In this document: piece by piece, positions 1 through 7,697 of the stretch
Position numbering within the stretch: the first letter of the stretch is position 1
How the letters are laid out: each line of letters opens with the position of its first letter
Assembly: GCA_017540175.1 (NCBI GenBank)
Contig: JAFYBN010000092.1
Coordinates: 1 to 39,248, forward strand
Direction of reading: 5' to 3'
DNA: 39,248 bases
Source of the DNA: Clostridia bacterium
Lineage (GTDB): Bacteria; Bacillota; Clostridia; Oscillospirales; CAG-272
Notes under the pieces: generated by a model
Told to the model about the DNA's origin: nothing
What the model saw: the letters and a program-made list of their open reading frames with translations, nothing else
Database searches by the model: none
Translations under genes and position numbers: made by a program

Positions 1-70
1 CGAGGAAACTCCGAGAAGATGAATGCGCCGCGCGCATTCATCGACGGGGTTCGAATCCCACCCGGAGTTT
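1..70 (+). other. Structured RNA-like fragment at the left edge, unidentified
   Basis: The segment can fold into a three-way structure. AAACTCCG (6-13) pairs with CGGAGTTT (63-70). Inside lies a perfect 11-bp hairpin with arms 18-28 and 32-42 and loop CGC. It is followed by a T-arm-like stretch, GGGTTCGAATCCC, near 46-58. The T-loop resembles that of a tRNA, but only three stem pairs form and no anticodon arm or CCA is visible. It may be the 3' part of an RNA gene cut by the window edge, or part of the repeat mosaic that follows. I do not recognise a family. Confidence 0.25.
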
Positions 71-191
71 AGACCACGGGTCATGGGGATTTTTTCGCAA
101 AGGGCGCTTTGAGAAACGCGACAGCGTTTTTGCGTTGGGGTTTTGGATTCTGACCGTGTCTGCTTATTCTTTAAGGAAACAAACGCTGCGC

Positions 192-233
192 GTTTGTGGA
201 ACGAGATATTGCCCTGCGCGGGCGGCGGCACGG
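192..233 (+). repeat. Left copy of a 42-nt exact inverted repeat
   Basis: Bases 192-233 are the exact reverse complement of 1141-1182. Similarity continues beyond it with gaps: the motif around GGTCACCTTGGCCAT near 287-301 reappears inverted near 1076-1090, and AGCGGCTCCGAC near 328-339 reappears inverted near 1038-1049. The two copies differ mainly where one has a hairpin that the other lacks. Confidence 0.85.
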
Positions 234-387
234 GGCGCCATCTCATGGCCGACTACTTTCGCAAGCGAAAGTGGCGCCCCCGGTGGGGTCACCTTGGCCA
301 TCCAATCTATTGTTCTTGATCCTCAAAAGCGGCTCCGACTGCGAAGCGCACGACGTCAGCTTAAGAATCAAGCAGTTCATCGCGGCC

Positions 388-507
388 TGATTGCCTGAAG
401 CTGAAACCTTTAGTAAAGACGAGCGCGTTTGATTACAGGACGCGTTTGGTTGTCAGCGGAAGTCGAAGTGTAGCTTCGCGGGTATATGGTTGCGGAAATC
501 TGCTGAA
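388..507 (+). repeat. 120-nt direct repeat, copy A
   Basis: Aligns without gaps to 670-789 with roughly 75 to 80 percent identity by eye. Both copies begin TGATT, share CTGAAGCTGA near the start, GCGCGTTTGATTACA and GCGTTTGGTTGTCAGCGGAA in the middle, and end TGCTGAA. No protein-like frame is shared. A partial third start, TGATGACGCTGAAGCTGA, occurs at 844-861. Confidence 0.8.
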
Positions 508-669
508 CTTGTATGCGTTTCAGCGCGACGAAAAGTGCTGTCGTATCTATTCATTCAGCGAATGCGGGTGAGGAATCCTGCGGAGCCGCGTTCCAGTTCA
601 GCGAATTCTTACGTTAGCTGTCGCGAGAATAGGATGCTGTGCTGTGGCTTGACGCGCTTCAGCGCGGAG

Positions 670-789
670 TGATTACTTGAAGCTGATGCCGTTCGTGAAG
701 ACGAACGCGTTTGATTACAAAGCGCGTTTGGTTGTCAGCGGAAGTCAACGTGCGTCTTCGCGGATGTTAGTTTGCAGAAATTTGCTGAA
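670..789 (+). repeat. 120-nt direct repeat, copy B
   Basis: Second copy of the repeat at 388-507, separated from it by 162 nt of unrelated sequence. With two diverged copies and a long spacer it is not a CRISPR array; a duplicated structural RNA segment or repeat module fits better. Confidence 0.8.
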
Positions 790-895
790 ACGCTGACAAG
801 CTCAGCAGATTATAGCTGCCCCATGTGCGCGAGGCTGTTGAGTGATGACGCTGAAGCTGAACGCGCCCGTGTAATGCGCGTTTATGAGCGCATGA

Positions 896-921
896 GGAAA
901 TTCGCGCAGGCGCGAATTTCC
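896..921. repeat. 12-bp perfect hairpin
   Basis: Arms GGAAATTCGCGC (896-907) and GCGCGAATTTCC (910-921) with a two-base AG centre. Almost the same hairpin, with one bulged base, recurs at 1185-1210. This suggests a repeated palindrome unit rather than a terminator, since no T-tract follows. Confidence 0.85.
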
Positions 922-1140
922 AAGTTTCGGCTGCAGAGTATTTAGTTCGCGCTGAATCTGTTCAAGTCCAGTCCCCTTGTCATTTACTGTTCGCCGGCAA
1001 GTACCGCTGAATAGGGGAGAGGAGTGAAGCTTCACCGTCGGAGCCGCTTCGGTGGTGATAGGAGCACAGATATAATGGCCAAGGGGACCCGCACAGCGCG
1101 ACTGCGTCGGCGCAGGGGGCATGCGGCCTGAGCTGCCCCT

Positions 1141-1182
1141 CCGTGCCGCCGCCCGCGCAGGGCAATATCTCGTTCCACAAAC
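1141..1182 (-). repeat. Right copy of the 42-nt exact inverted repeat
   Basis: Exact reverse complement of 192-233. On its upper flank this copy carries two additional hairpins, at 1185-1210 and 1212-1232, lying inside the loop of a hairpin that is simple in the left copy (179-197). Confidence 0.85.
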
Positions 1183-1521
1183 ACGGAAGTTCGCGCTGCG
1201 CGCGAATTCCACGAGTTCGCTGTGCGAACTCGGGCGAAGCGTTTGTTTCCTTAAAGCCCTCTCCGGCACCGTCTCACGACGGTGCCACCTCTCCCACGCG
1301 CCAAGTGCGACAGCGTCGGCACGGCAGTCGCGCTGGCGAGGCAAGAGGTCAACCCACATCGACGCAGTCAGGTGGGCAATTCAAATCCGTAATTCCCAAA
1401 CGCGCAGCGTTTGTTCCTTCAAAAATGCTGAACGATCGAAACGGTCAAAACAATCAGATCATGATGAAAGCAAATGGAACAGAACGTCCGCCATCCAAGA
1501 TTCAAAGAAAGAGGTGCGATC

Positions 1522-2247
1522 ATGACCATCGGACAAAAAACGCTTCATACCGTTTCCGAATGGAAAACCGCCGTCGGGAAGATGCTGCTCAGACGGTTCG
1601 GCGAGGTTTATTACATCAACGGGTCGGAGACCCTGCCTCCCCCGCTGTCCCCGGAGGAGGAGGCTGAGGTTCTCGCCCGCTTCGACGAGGATCGGGGCCT
1701 CTCCGATATCCTCATCCGCCATAACCTGCGCCTCGTCGTCTTCATTGCCCGCAAATTCGAGAGCTGCGGGACGGGCATCGAGGACCTCATCTCCATCGGC
1801 ACCATCGGGCTGATCAAGGCAGTCAACACCTATAAGACCGACCGGGGCATCAAGCTCGCCACCTACGCGTCCCGGTGCATCGAAAACGAGATCCTCATGC
1901 ACATCCGTAAAAACGCGCCTCACAGAGGGGATCTCTCCATCGACGAGCCGCTGTCCTCGGACTGGGACGGGGGAGAGCTGCTTCTCTCCGACGTGCTCGA
2001 ATCCGGGGACAGCCCCGTCGGGGAAGCGCTCGAGAAGGAGGAGGACGAGAGGACCGTGCGGGAAGCGGTCGCGTCGCTCGACGAGCGGGAACGGGAGATT
2101 ATCGAGCTGCGCTACGGGCTCGGCGGCAGACGGGAGATGACGCAGAAGGAGGTCGCGGACCGCCTCGGCATCTCCCAGTCCTATATTTCCCGGCTCGAAA
2201 AGCGCATCATCGAGCGCCTGCGCCGGCAGATCGCCCGGAAGGTGTGA
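1522..2247 (+). CDS. sigE: RNA polymerase sporulation sigma factor SigE (pro-form)
   Basis: Mother-cell sigma factor of early sporulation in the sigma-70 family, made as an inactive pro-protein. The start at 1522 gives 241 aa, close to the usual 239, and is preceded by AGAGGTG about 7 nt upstream; an in-frame ATG 48 nt earlier lacks such a site. Residues 1 to about 29 form a basic amphipathic pro-sequence before YYINGSETLPPPL, the block that follows the cleavage site in sigma-E proteins. Region 2 follows (NLRLVVFIARKF near 68-79, IGTIGLIKAVNT at 92-103, TYASRCIENEI at 114-124), and region 4 ends with the helix-turn-helix ISQSYISRLEKRI (217-229). In Bacillus and most Clostridia the processing protease gene spoIIGA lies just upstream and sigG downstream. 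Neither is here: upstream is repeat sequence and downstream is rpmE. A related sporulation sigma factor is possible, but the N-terminal block favours SigE. Confidence 0.9.
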   Translation: MTIGQKTLHTVSEWKTAVGKMLLRRFGEVYYINGSETLPPPLSPEEEAEVLARFDEDRGLSDILIRHNLRLVVFIARKFESCGTGIEDLISIGTIGLIKAVNTYKTDRGIKLATYASRCIENEILMHIRKNAPHRGDLSIDEPLSSDWDGGELLLSDVLESGDSPVGEALEKEEDERTVREAVASLDEREREIIELRYGLGGRREMTQKEVADRLGISQSYISRLEKRIIERLRRQIARKV

Positions 2248-2319
2248 GATGTGTATAAAAAGGCGGGAGAAACGGCGGAAGAAATTTCCGAAAACCGCGA
2301 AAAAAATTTGAAAAAAGAC

Positions 2320-2348
2320 TTGCATTTTGAAGTCGGTTGTGATATAAT
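2320..2348 (+). promoter_or_regulatory. Sigma-A promoter of rpmE
   Basis: TTGCAT (2320-2325), a 17-bp spacer, and TATAAT (2343-2348), lying 36 nt upstream of the rpmE start. Confidence 0.8.
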
Positions 2349-2383
2349 CATCCAACGTGAGTAAATGCGGAAGAGGTGATAAC

Positions 2384-2602
2384 ATGAAACAGGGAATCCA
2401 TCCTCAGTACAAAGAGGTGACGATTCGTTGCGCGTGCGGCGAAACGGTAACAACCCGTTCGACGAAGGGCGACGCCAACGGTGAACTGCGCGTGGACATT
2501 TGCTCCAAGTGCCATCCTTTCTTCACCGGAAAGCAGAAGTTCGTCGATACCGGCGGACGCGTCGACAAGTTCAAGAAGCGTCTTGAAATGAGCGGGAGAT
2601 AA
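2384..2602 (+). CDS. rpmE: 50S ribosomal protein L31, zinc-binding form
   Basis: Component of the large ribosomal subunit at the central protuberance. The 72-aa product begins MKQGIHPQY, the typical L31 N-terminus. It carries a zinc ribbon: Cys16 and Cys18 in RCACG, then the CSKCHPF motif, as in C+ type L31. GAGGTGAT sits just upstream of ATG 2384, so this start is preferred over the in-frame ATG at 2357, which lies close to the promoter -10 box and has no such site. The gene has its own promoter and a terminator right after it, so it is probably a single-gene unit. Recognition is firm. Confidence 0.96.
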   Translation: MKQGIHPQYKEVTIRCACGETVTTRSTKGDANGELRVDICSKCHPFFTGKQKFVDTGGRVDKFKKRLEMSGR

Positions 2603-2635
2603 ATCTGATCCCCTCGCCGATTGTCCGAAAGAAAC

Positions 2636-2685
2636 GTCGGACAGGGTTGTGAAGCTGCGGCTTTTATCCTGTCCGGCTTTTTCTT
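2636..2685 (+). terminator. Rho-independent terminator after rpmE
   Basis: Stem GTCGGACAGG (2636-2645) with CCTGTCCGGC (2668-2677), loop of 22 nt, then TTTTTCTTT. Confidence 0.75.
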
Positions 2686-2734
2686 TGCCCCGCGGGCCGA
2701 AAAGCGTTCCCCCGCGGACAGAAGAAAGGAATCT

Positions 2735-4012
2735 ATGAAAAAAAGCATTTTGTGCGCCATCTACCCGAAGGGCGGGGAAGCGGAGAGCGACATTTCTCTG
2801 AAGGAGCTCGAACGCCTCGCGGATACCGCCGGTTGCACGGTGGAGGCGCTCGTGACCCAGTGCCGCGAACGGCCGGATGTGAAAACCGTCCTCGGCAGCG
2901 GCAAGATCGAAGAGCTCTCCGTCCTCTGCTCCTCCCTCGAGGCGGAGCTCGTCGTGTTCGACTGCGAGCTCAGCCCGTCCCAGATCAAATCGATCGAGGA
3001 CGCGATCGGGGGCGGCGTCCCCGTGATCGACCGGAGCATGCTGATTCTCGACATCTTCGCGGCGCACGCGAGGACCGGGGAGGGCAGACTGCAGGTCGAG
3101 CTTGCCCAGCTCAAATACACGTCCCCGCGCCTCGTCGGCAAGGGCAGGGAGCTCTCGCGGCAGGGCGGCGCGTCGTCGTCCGGCTCGGTGGGGGCGAGAG
3201 GTCCCGGCGAAACCAAGCTCGAGATCGACCGCCGCCGCGTAAGGGAGCGCATTTCCTCGCTCGAAAACGAGCTCGAAAAGCTCGAACAGAACCGCCTCGT
3301 CATGCGGGCGCAGCGGGATCGCTCCGGCATCCCGAAGGTCGGCATCGTCGGCTATACGAACGCTGGCAAGAGCACGCTGCTCAACGCTCTGACCGGCGCG
3401 GGCATCCTCGCCGAGGACAAGCTCTTCGCCACCCTCGACCCCACGACCCGGCAGTTCGTCACCCCCGGCGGTGTGAAGCTTCTGCTCACCGACACGGTGG
3501 GCTTTATCCGGAACCTGCCGACCCATCTCATCAAGGCGTTCAAATCCACCCTCGACGAGGCGGTGTATTCCGATCTGCTCCTCATCGTCATCGACGCGTC
3601 CGACCCCGAATTCATCACGCAGACCACGGTCACGACCGATCTGCTCGAGGAACTCGGCGCGGGCGGCAAGCCCACGGTCTATGTTTTCAACAAATGCGAC
3701 ATCTGCGCCGACCGGGACGCGCTCATCCACATGCGGACTCTCGCCTCGAACTCGAAGACGGAGGTCGTGTTCATCTCCGCGAAAACCGGTGCGGGGCTCG
3801 ACACCCTCGTCTCCCGCGTCGAAGCGCTGGTGATGGCGGGCAAGCACCGCGTCGCCCTCCTGATCCCGCCCGAAGACGGAGCCGTCACCGGGATCATCTA
3901 TAAGGAAGGCGACGACGTCGAAATGGAGTACCGCGAGGACGGCATTTTCTGCCGCTGCGTGATCGACGACAAGCTCTACGCGAAGCTCAGAAAATATATC
4001 GTGGAAGAGTAA
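2735..4012 (+). CDS. hflX: GTPase HflX
   Basis: Ribosome-associated GTPase that splits stalled or hibernating 70S ribosomes. From ATG 2735 (AAGAAAGGA upstream) the protein has 425 aa, normal for HflX. The N-terminal HflX domain holds VLGSGKIEEL (52-61) and LVVFDCELSPSQ (72-83). The glycine-rich linker GARGPGETKLE (153-163) precedes a coiled coil (about 164-196). The G domain follows, with G1 GYTNAGKST (206-214), G3 DTVGF (253-257) and G4 NKCD (319-322). An earlier in-frame ATG at 2621 would place the start inside the rpmE terminator and is rejected. The YigZ-type gene follows 20 nt downstream, probably on the same transcript. Confidence 0.95.
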   Translation: MKKSILCAIYPKGGEAESDISLKELERLADTAGCTVEALVTQCRERPDVKTVLGSGKIEELSVLCSSLEAELVVFDCELSPSQIKSIEDAIGGGVPVIDRSMLILDIFAAHARTGEGRLQVELAQLKYTSPRLVGKGRELSRQGGASSSGSVGARGPGETKLEIDRRRVRERISSLENELEKLEQNRLVMRAQRDRSGIPKVGIVGYTNAGKSTLLNALTGAGILAEDKLFATLDPTTRQFVTPGGVKLLLTDTVGFIRNLPTHLIKAFKSTLDEAVYSDLLLIVIDASDPEFITQTTVTTDLLEELGAGGKPTVYVFNKCDICADRDALIHMRTLASNSKTEVVFISAKTGAGLDTLVSRVEALVMAGKHRVALLIPPEDGAVTGIIYKEGDDVEMEYREDGIFCRCVIDDKLYAKLRKYIVEE

Positions 4013-4032
4013 AAAAGATACAGGGGGCTCTC

Positions 4033-4695
4033 ATGAAGAAGAAGCCGGATATCGGCGGGACGGCCGCGGTGAACAAGCGGGTCACGCTCGCGAAAGAGGT
4101 CTCGGCGGAAATGGAAGAGCGGAAATCCGTTTTCATCGGACACGCCCGCCCCATCCGGGACGAGGAGGAGGCGCGGCGGTTCATCGAAGAGAAGCGCAGG
4201 GAATACTACGACGCGACGCACAACGTCTACGCCTATCTGCTCGCGGGCGGCGCCGTCGCCCGGTACAGCGACGACGGCGAGCCCCAGGGGACCGCGGGGC
4301 TACCGGTGTTGAACGTTCTGAAGCAGTCCGGGGCGACCGATCTCTGCGTCGTCGTCACCCGGTACTTCGGAGGGATCTTGCTCGGAGCGGGCGGGCTTGT
4401 GCGGGCGTACGGCGCGTCCGCCAAGCTCGCGCTGGATACGGCGGGCCTCGCGGTTTACGAGCCCTATGCCGTGCTCCGCATCGAGACGAACTATTCCGAT
4501 TATCAAAAGCTGACCGCCGCGCTGCCGAAAATCGGCGCGAGCGAGGACGGCTGCGATTTCGGCGCTCTCGTGACGGTGGCCGCCGCCATCGAGGAGAGCC
4601 GGGAGGAAGAGCTTTCGCGCCTCGTCGCCGAGCTGACCTACGGAAAAGGGAAAATCACGCGAATCGGAACCGAGGAGCGCGCGTCGGTGAGATAA
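4033..4695 (+). CDS. YigZ/IMPACT family protein (UPF0029)
   Basis: Cytoplasmic protein of the YigZ/IMPACT family, related to eukaryotic IMPACT; its bacterial role is poorly known. The 220-aa product has the family signature YSDDGEPQGTAGLPVL (78-93) followed by VVVTRYFGGILLGAGGLVRAYG (107-128). The C-terminal half resembles the EF-G domain IV-like fold found in this family. It starts with ATG 4033 after GGGGG, 20 nt behind hflX. Its stop codon lies in the loop of the following terminator. The N-terminus is about 15 residues longer than typical members; a start further inside cannot be excluded. Confidence 0.9.
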   Translation: MKKKPDIGGTAAVNKRVTLAKEVSAEMEERKSVFIGHARPIRDEEEARRFIEEKRREYYDATHNVYAYLLAGGAVARYSDDGEPQGTAGLPVLNVLKQSGATDLCVVVTRYFGGILLGAGGLVRAYGASAKLALDTAGLAVYEPYAVLRIETNYSDYQKLTAALPKIGASEDGCDFGALVTVAAAIEESREEELSRLVAELTYGKGKITRIGTEERASVR

Positions 4696-4715
4696 AGGAT
4701 CGACGCGCGCTTTTT
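4677..4715 (+). terminator. Terminator overlapping the end of the YigZ-type gene
   Basis: Perfect 10-bp stem GCGCGCGTCG (4677-4686) and CGACGCGCGC (4701-4710), followed by TTTTT. The coding sequence supplies the left arm and the stop codon TAA (4693-4695) lies in the loop. Confidence 0.85.
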
Positions 4716-4790
4716 CCGTCGAAAAAAGAAAAAAAGACGAAATCTGCGTATATTTAATTCCGGAATCTCATCTGAAACGGAGGGAAGCGT

Positions 4791-5813
4791 ATGCCTGACG
4801 AGATGAAAACCGTGCGCGAGATCTTTTACGAGCGCGAAAGGACGACGCTCTCTCCGCGCGCCTGCCTGTGCGAAAACACCCGCGGAAGGGACCGCCCCGA
4901 GACGGAATGCGTGAACCGCACGGAGTTTCAGCGGGACAGGGACCGCATCCTGCATTCGAAATCCTTCCGGAGGCTGATGCACAAGACGCAGGTCTTTCTG
5001 TTCCCGGTCGACGAGCATTACCGGACGCGCCTCACCCATACGCTCGAGGTGACGCAGATCGCCCGGATCATCGCCCGCGCCCTCATGCTCAACGAGGATC
5101 TGTGCGAGGCGGCGGCGCTCGGCCACGATCTCGGGCACACCCCGTTCGGCCACTGCGGCGAAGCCGTCATGCAGGAATGCTACGATCCGGGCTTCACGCA
5201 TTACAAGCAGAGCCTCCGCGTCGTCGAAAAGCTCGAAAAGAACGGGGAGGGGCTGAACCTCACCTGGGAGGTGCGCGACGGCATCGTCAACCACTCCGGC
5301 TCCAATCTCGCGTCCACCCTCGAAGGGCGCATCATCAAATTCGCCGACCGCATCGCCTACATCAACCACGACATCGACGACTCCATCCGCGGCGGCATCA
5401 TTTCGGACGAGGACATCCCCGCCGAATACCGCGACGTGCTCGGCACAACGCACGGCGCGCGCATCAATACGATGGTGTCCTCCGTGATCGACGCGAGCCG
5501 CGATCTCACCGACATCCGCATGACGGACGAGATCGGGCGGGTCACAAACGGGCTCAGGGATTTCCTCTTCGACCGCGTCTACCTCAATTCGAAGGCGAAA
5601 AGGGAAGAAAAAAAGGCGCGGGTGTTGCTCGAACAGCTCTTTTACTATTTTCGCAAAAATCCGGAGAAAATGCCGGAATTCTACTATAAAAACACGGCGA
5701 ACGAACCGGTCGAGCGCTGCGTGTGCGATTACATCGCCTGTATGACCGACCGGTACGCGATCGACCTCTATAAGGACCTTTTCATCCCGAAGGAGTGGAT
5801 CGCGGAAAAATAA
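4791..5813 (+). CDS. dgt: Deoxyguanosinetriphosphate triphosphohydrolase-like HD protein
   Basis: HD-superfamily hydrolase of the dGTPase type 2 group, which cleaves dNTPs to nucleoside and tripolyphosphate. The 340-aa product shows the N-terminal ERTEF-like block (VNRTEFQRDRDRILHSKSFRRL, 41-62). The metal site is RTRLTHTLEV (78-87), GHDLGHTPFGHCGE (111-124) and the later aspartate in KFADRIAY, giving the H...HD...D set. AACGGAGGG precedes ATG 4791. dnaG follows 32 nt downstream, the gene order dgt-dnaG-rpoD known from many Clostridia, so co-transcription is likely. Substrate preference cannot be told from sequence; many relatives act on several dNTPs. Confidence 0.92.
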   Translation: MPDEMKTVREIFYERERTTLSPRACLCENTRGRDRPETECVNRTEFQRDRDRILHSKSFRRLMHKTQVFLFPVDEHYRTRLTHTLEVTQIARIIARALMLNEDLCEAAALGHDLGHTPFGHCGEAVMQECYDPGFTHYKQSLRVVEKLEKNGEGLNLTWEVRDGIVNHSGSNLASTLEGRIIKFADRIAYINHDIDDSIRGGIISDEDIPAEYRDVLGTTHGARINTMVSSVIDASRDLTDIRMTDEIGRVTNGLRDFLFDRVYLNSKAKREEKKARVLLEQLFYYFRKNPEKMPEFYYKNTANEPVERCVCDYIACMTDRYAIDLYKDLFIPKEWIAEK

Positions 5814-5845
5814 ACGAGAAAAGGTGAAGGAAAGGAGGGGGCGCG

Positions 5846-7618
5846 ATGATCCCGTCGGGCGTGATCGACGACATCAAATTCCGGTGCGACATCGAAAGCG
5901 TGATTTCCTCCTACGTCACCCTGAAGCGCACGGGCGCGAACCTAAAGGGGCTCTGTCCCTTCCACAGCGAGCGCACGCCCTCCTTTACGGTCTATCCCGA
6001 AACGCAGAGCTATTACTGCTTCGGGTGCGGCGCGGCGGGCGACGTCATCACCTTTGTCATGAAGACGGAAAACCTCGATTATGTCGGTGCGGTCGAATCC
6101 CTCGCGAAGCGGGCGGGCATCACGCTGCCGGATTTCGACGGAAACGACGGCAGGCCGCGGGGCGTGAGCCGCAGGCGGGTCCTCGAGATGAACCTCGAGG
6201 CCGCGAAGTATTACCGCGCCATGCTGTTCGACGAGCGCATCGGCGAGCCGGGCAGGCGCTACCTCGCGGAGCGAAAGCTGTCCTCGGCGGCGGTGAAGCG
6301 GTTCGGGCTCGGCTACTCCCCGCGCGACGGCGGATCGATGCTCTCCCATCTGCGCTCCCTCGGATTTTCGAACGAGGAGATCCAGACCGCGTACTTCGCC
6401 GGGAAGAACGACCGCGGCTACTACGATTATTTCCGGGGACGGGTGATGTTTCCCATCATCGACGTGTCGGGAAATGTCATCGCGTTCGGCGGGCGCGTCC
6501 TAGACGACTCGAAGCCGAAATACTTGAACACCTCGGATACCCCCGCGTTCAAAAAAACCAAGAACCTGTTCGCGCTCAACTATGCGAAAAACGCGGGAGA
6601 GGGGTATTTCATCCTCTGCGAGGGCTATATGGACGTCATCACCCTGCACGACGCGGGGTTCGGCATGGCGGTCGCGTCCCTCGGCACCGCGTTTACGGAG
6701 GATCAGGCGCGGATCATCAAAAAATACGTCCCGAAGGTCGTTTTGTCCTACGACAGCGACGAGGCGGGGCAGAAGGCGGCGAACCGGGCGATCGGCATCC
6801 TCGAAAAGGTGGGGATCGAGCCGAAGGTGCTCCGCATGAGCGGCGCGAAGGACCCGGACGAATACATCAAGAAATTCGGCGCGGACCGGTTCCGCTCCCT
6901 GATTTCGGAATCCAGCGGCAAATTCGACTTTGCCGCAGACGGCGTAAAGGCAAAATACGACTGCTCCATCCCCGCGGAGAAGATCAAGGCGGCCGCGGAA
7001 ATCGCGCAGTTCATCGCGCGGGTTTATTCCAGCGTCGAGCGCGACATCTACATCGAACGCGCGGCGAAGGAGTTTTCCGTGGACCCGGCGAGCCTCAAGA
7101 ACGACGTCGAGCGCGAGCGCAAAAAGATCGCGTCGGACTACGAGAAAAAGCGCAAGGGCGAGCTCATCCGCGTCACGGCGGGCACGAACGACCGGGTCAA
7201 TCCCGATTTCGCGCGGCAGCCGAAGGCGGCGCGGATCGAGGAAGCGGTGCTCGGCATGATCCTTCTCCATCCCGATTATCTCACCCGTCAGCCGGACGGC
7301 AGAAGACTCAGGGAGGAGGATTTCGTCACCGCCCTAGGCAGACGCTTCTTCTCCTTCGTCGCGGAAAACGCGGAAAACGGCGCGTTTCAGTTCGGACTTC
7401 TCAACGGTGCGTTCACCCCGGACGAGGTGGCGCGCGCGGCGAAGATGATGGCGGAGCGAACGGAGCTTTCCGTCAACGACGGGGAGTCCTTCGACGTCTA
7501 TGTCCGGGCGCTGAGGGAGGAGAACGCGAAGAACGCGGCGGATATGACGCTCGAGGACGTGCTCCGGATGCGCCGCGGAAAGGACGCGAATGCACAGAAC
7601 ACCGGAAGCGGCGGCTGA
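5846..7618 (+). CDS. dnaG: DNA primase DnaG
   Basis: Synthesises RNA primers at the replication fork together with the DnaB-type helicase. The 590-aa protein has the N-terminal CHC2 zinc finger with Cys37, His40, Cys58 and Cys61 (CPFH ... CFGC). It has the primase core with [14 protein letters not shown] (224-237) and the TOPRIM domain with Glu259 (LCEGYMDVI) and the DxD pair 303 and 305 (SYDSDEAG). The C-terminal part (about 430 to 590) is the helicase-interaction region. GGAGG sits 9 nt upstream of ATG 5846. It lies between dgt and the two rpoD genes. Confidence 0.97.
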   Translation: MIPSGVIDDIKFRCDIESVISSYVTLKRTGANLKGLCPFHSERTPSFTVYPETQSYYCFGCGAAGDVITFVMKTENLDYVGAVESLAKRAGITLPDFDGNDGRPRGVSRRRVLEMNLEAAKYYRAMLFDERIGEPGRRYLAERKLSSAAVKRFGLGYSPRDGGSMLSHLRSLGFSNEEIQTAYFAGKNDRGYYDYFRGRVMFPIIDVSGNVIAFGGRVLDDSKPKYLNTSDTPAFKKTKNLFALNYAKNAGEGYFILCEGYMDVITLHDAGFGMAVASLGTAFTEDQARIIKKYVPKVVLSYDSDEAGQKAANRAIGILEKVGIEPKVLRMSGAKDPDEYIKKFGADRFRSLISESSGKFDFAADGVKAKYDCSIPAEKIKAAAEIAQFIARVYSSVERDIYIERAAKEFSVDPASLKNDVERERKKIASDYEKKRKGELIRVTAGTNDRVNPDFARQPKAARIEEAVLGMILLHPDYLTRQPDGRRLREEDFVTALGRRFFSFVAENAENGAFQFGLLNGAFTPDEVARAAKMMAERTELSVNDGESFDVYVRALREENAKNAADMTLEDVLRMRRGKDANAQNTGSGG

Positions 7619-7697
7619 GACGGGCGGGTTCCTCCCGCGCGGGCCGCTTGACCGGTCGATTCATACACATACACGAGAAAACTACACAGAGGTATCT

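Larger units (their letters stand above)
169..1424. mobile_element. Possible non-autonomous element with hairpin ends
   Basis: The left end (169-197) and right end (1396-1424) are inverted copies of one sequence, sharing the core AACAAACGCTGCGCGTTTG. Each contains the hairpin CAAACGC-loop-GCGTTTG with a flank like CTTTAAGGA. A third copy, interrupted by two extra hairpins, lies at about 1176-1256. No transposase is encoded between the ends, and no target-site duplication is obvious. A MITE-like or REP-like element is an inference; it could equally be a chance cluster of a dispersed intergenic repeat. Confidence 0.35.
71..1521. other. Gene-free, hairpin-rich intergenic region
   Basis: No reading frame here has a convincing Shine-Dalgarno site plus protein-like composition, and the apparent frames run through inverted repeats. 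The stretch is packed with short perfect hairpins: 98-111, 114-129, 179-197, 255-272, 860-882, 896-921, 1212-1232, 1265-1286 and 1397-1413, plus one with a bulge at 1185-1210. Most loops are 2 to 4 nt. It also holds an inverted duplication (about 169-345 against 1030-1256) and a 120-nt direct duplication (388-507 and 670-789). It sits directly upstream of sigE. Confidence 0.75.

Noticed and set aside
135-398. Apparent reading frame in the repeat region
   Set aside because: It passes through the inverted repeat, and a similar peptide appears from the other arm on the opposite strand. No ribosome site was seen.
388-789. CRISPR array
   Set aside because: Only two diverged 120-nt copies with a 162-nt spacer; no short regular repeats and no cas genes.
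802-1359. Long minus-strand frame of 185 codons
   Set aside because: It spans several perfect hairpins and both repeat modules. Composition is Arg/Ala/Ser-rich as expected from GC-rich noncoding DNA.
1430-1521. Spo0A-controlled spoIIG-like promoter before sigE
   Set aside because: No clear TGNCGAA box or properly spaced promoter was seen; only weak AT-rich stretches.
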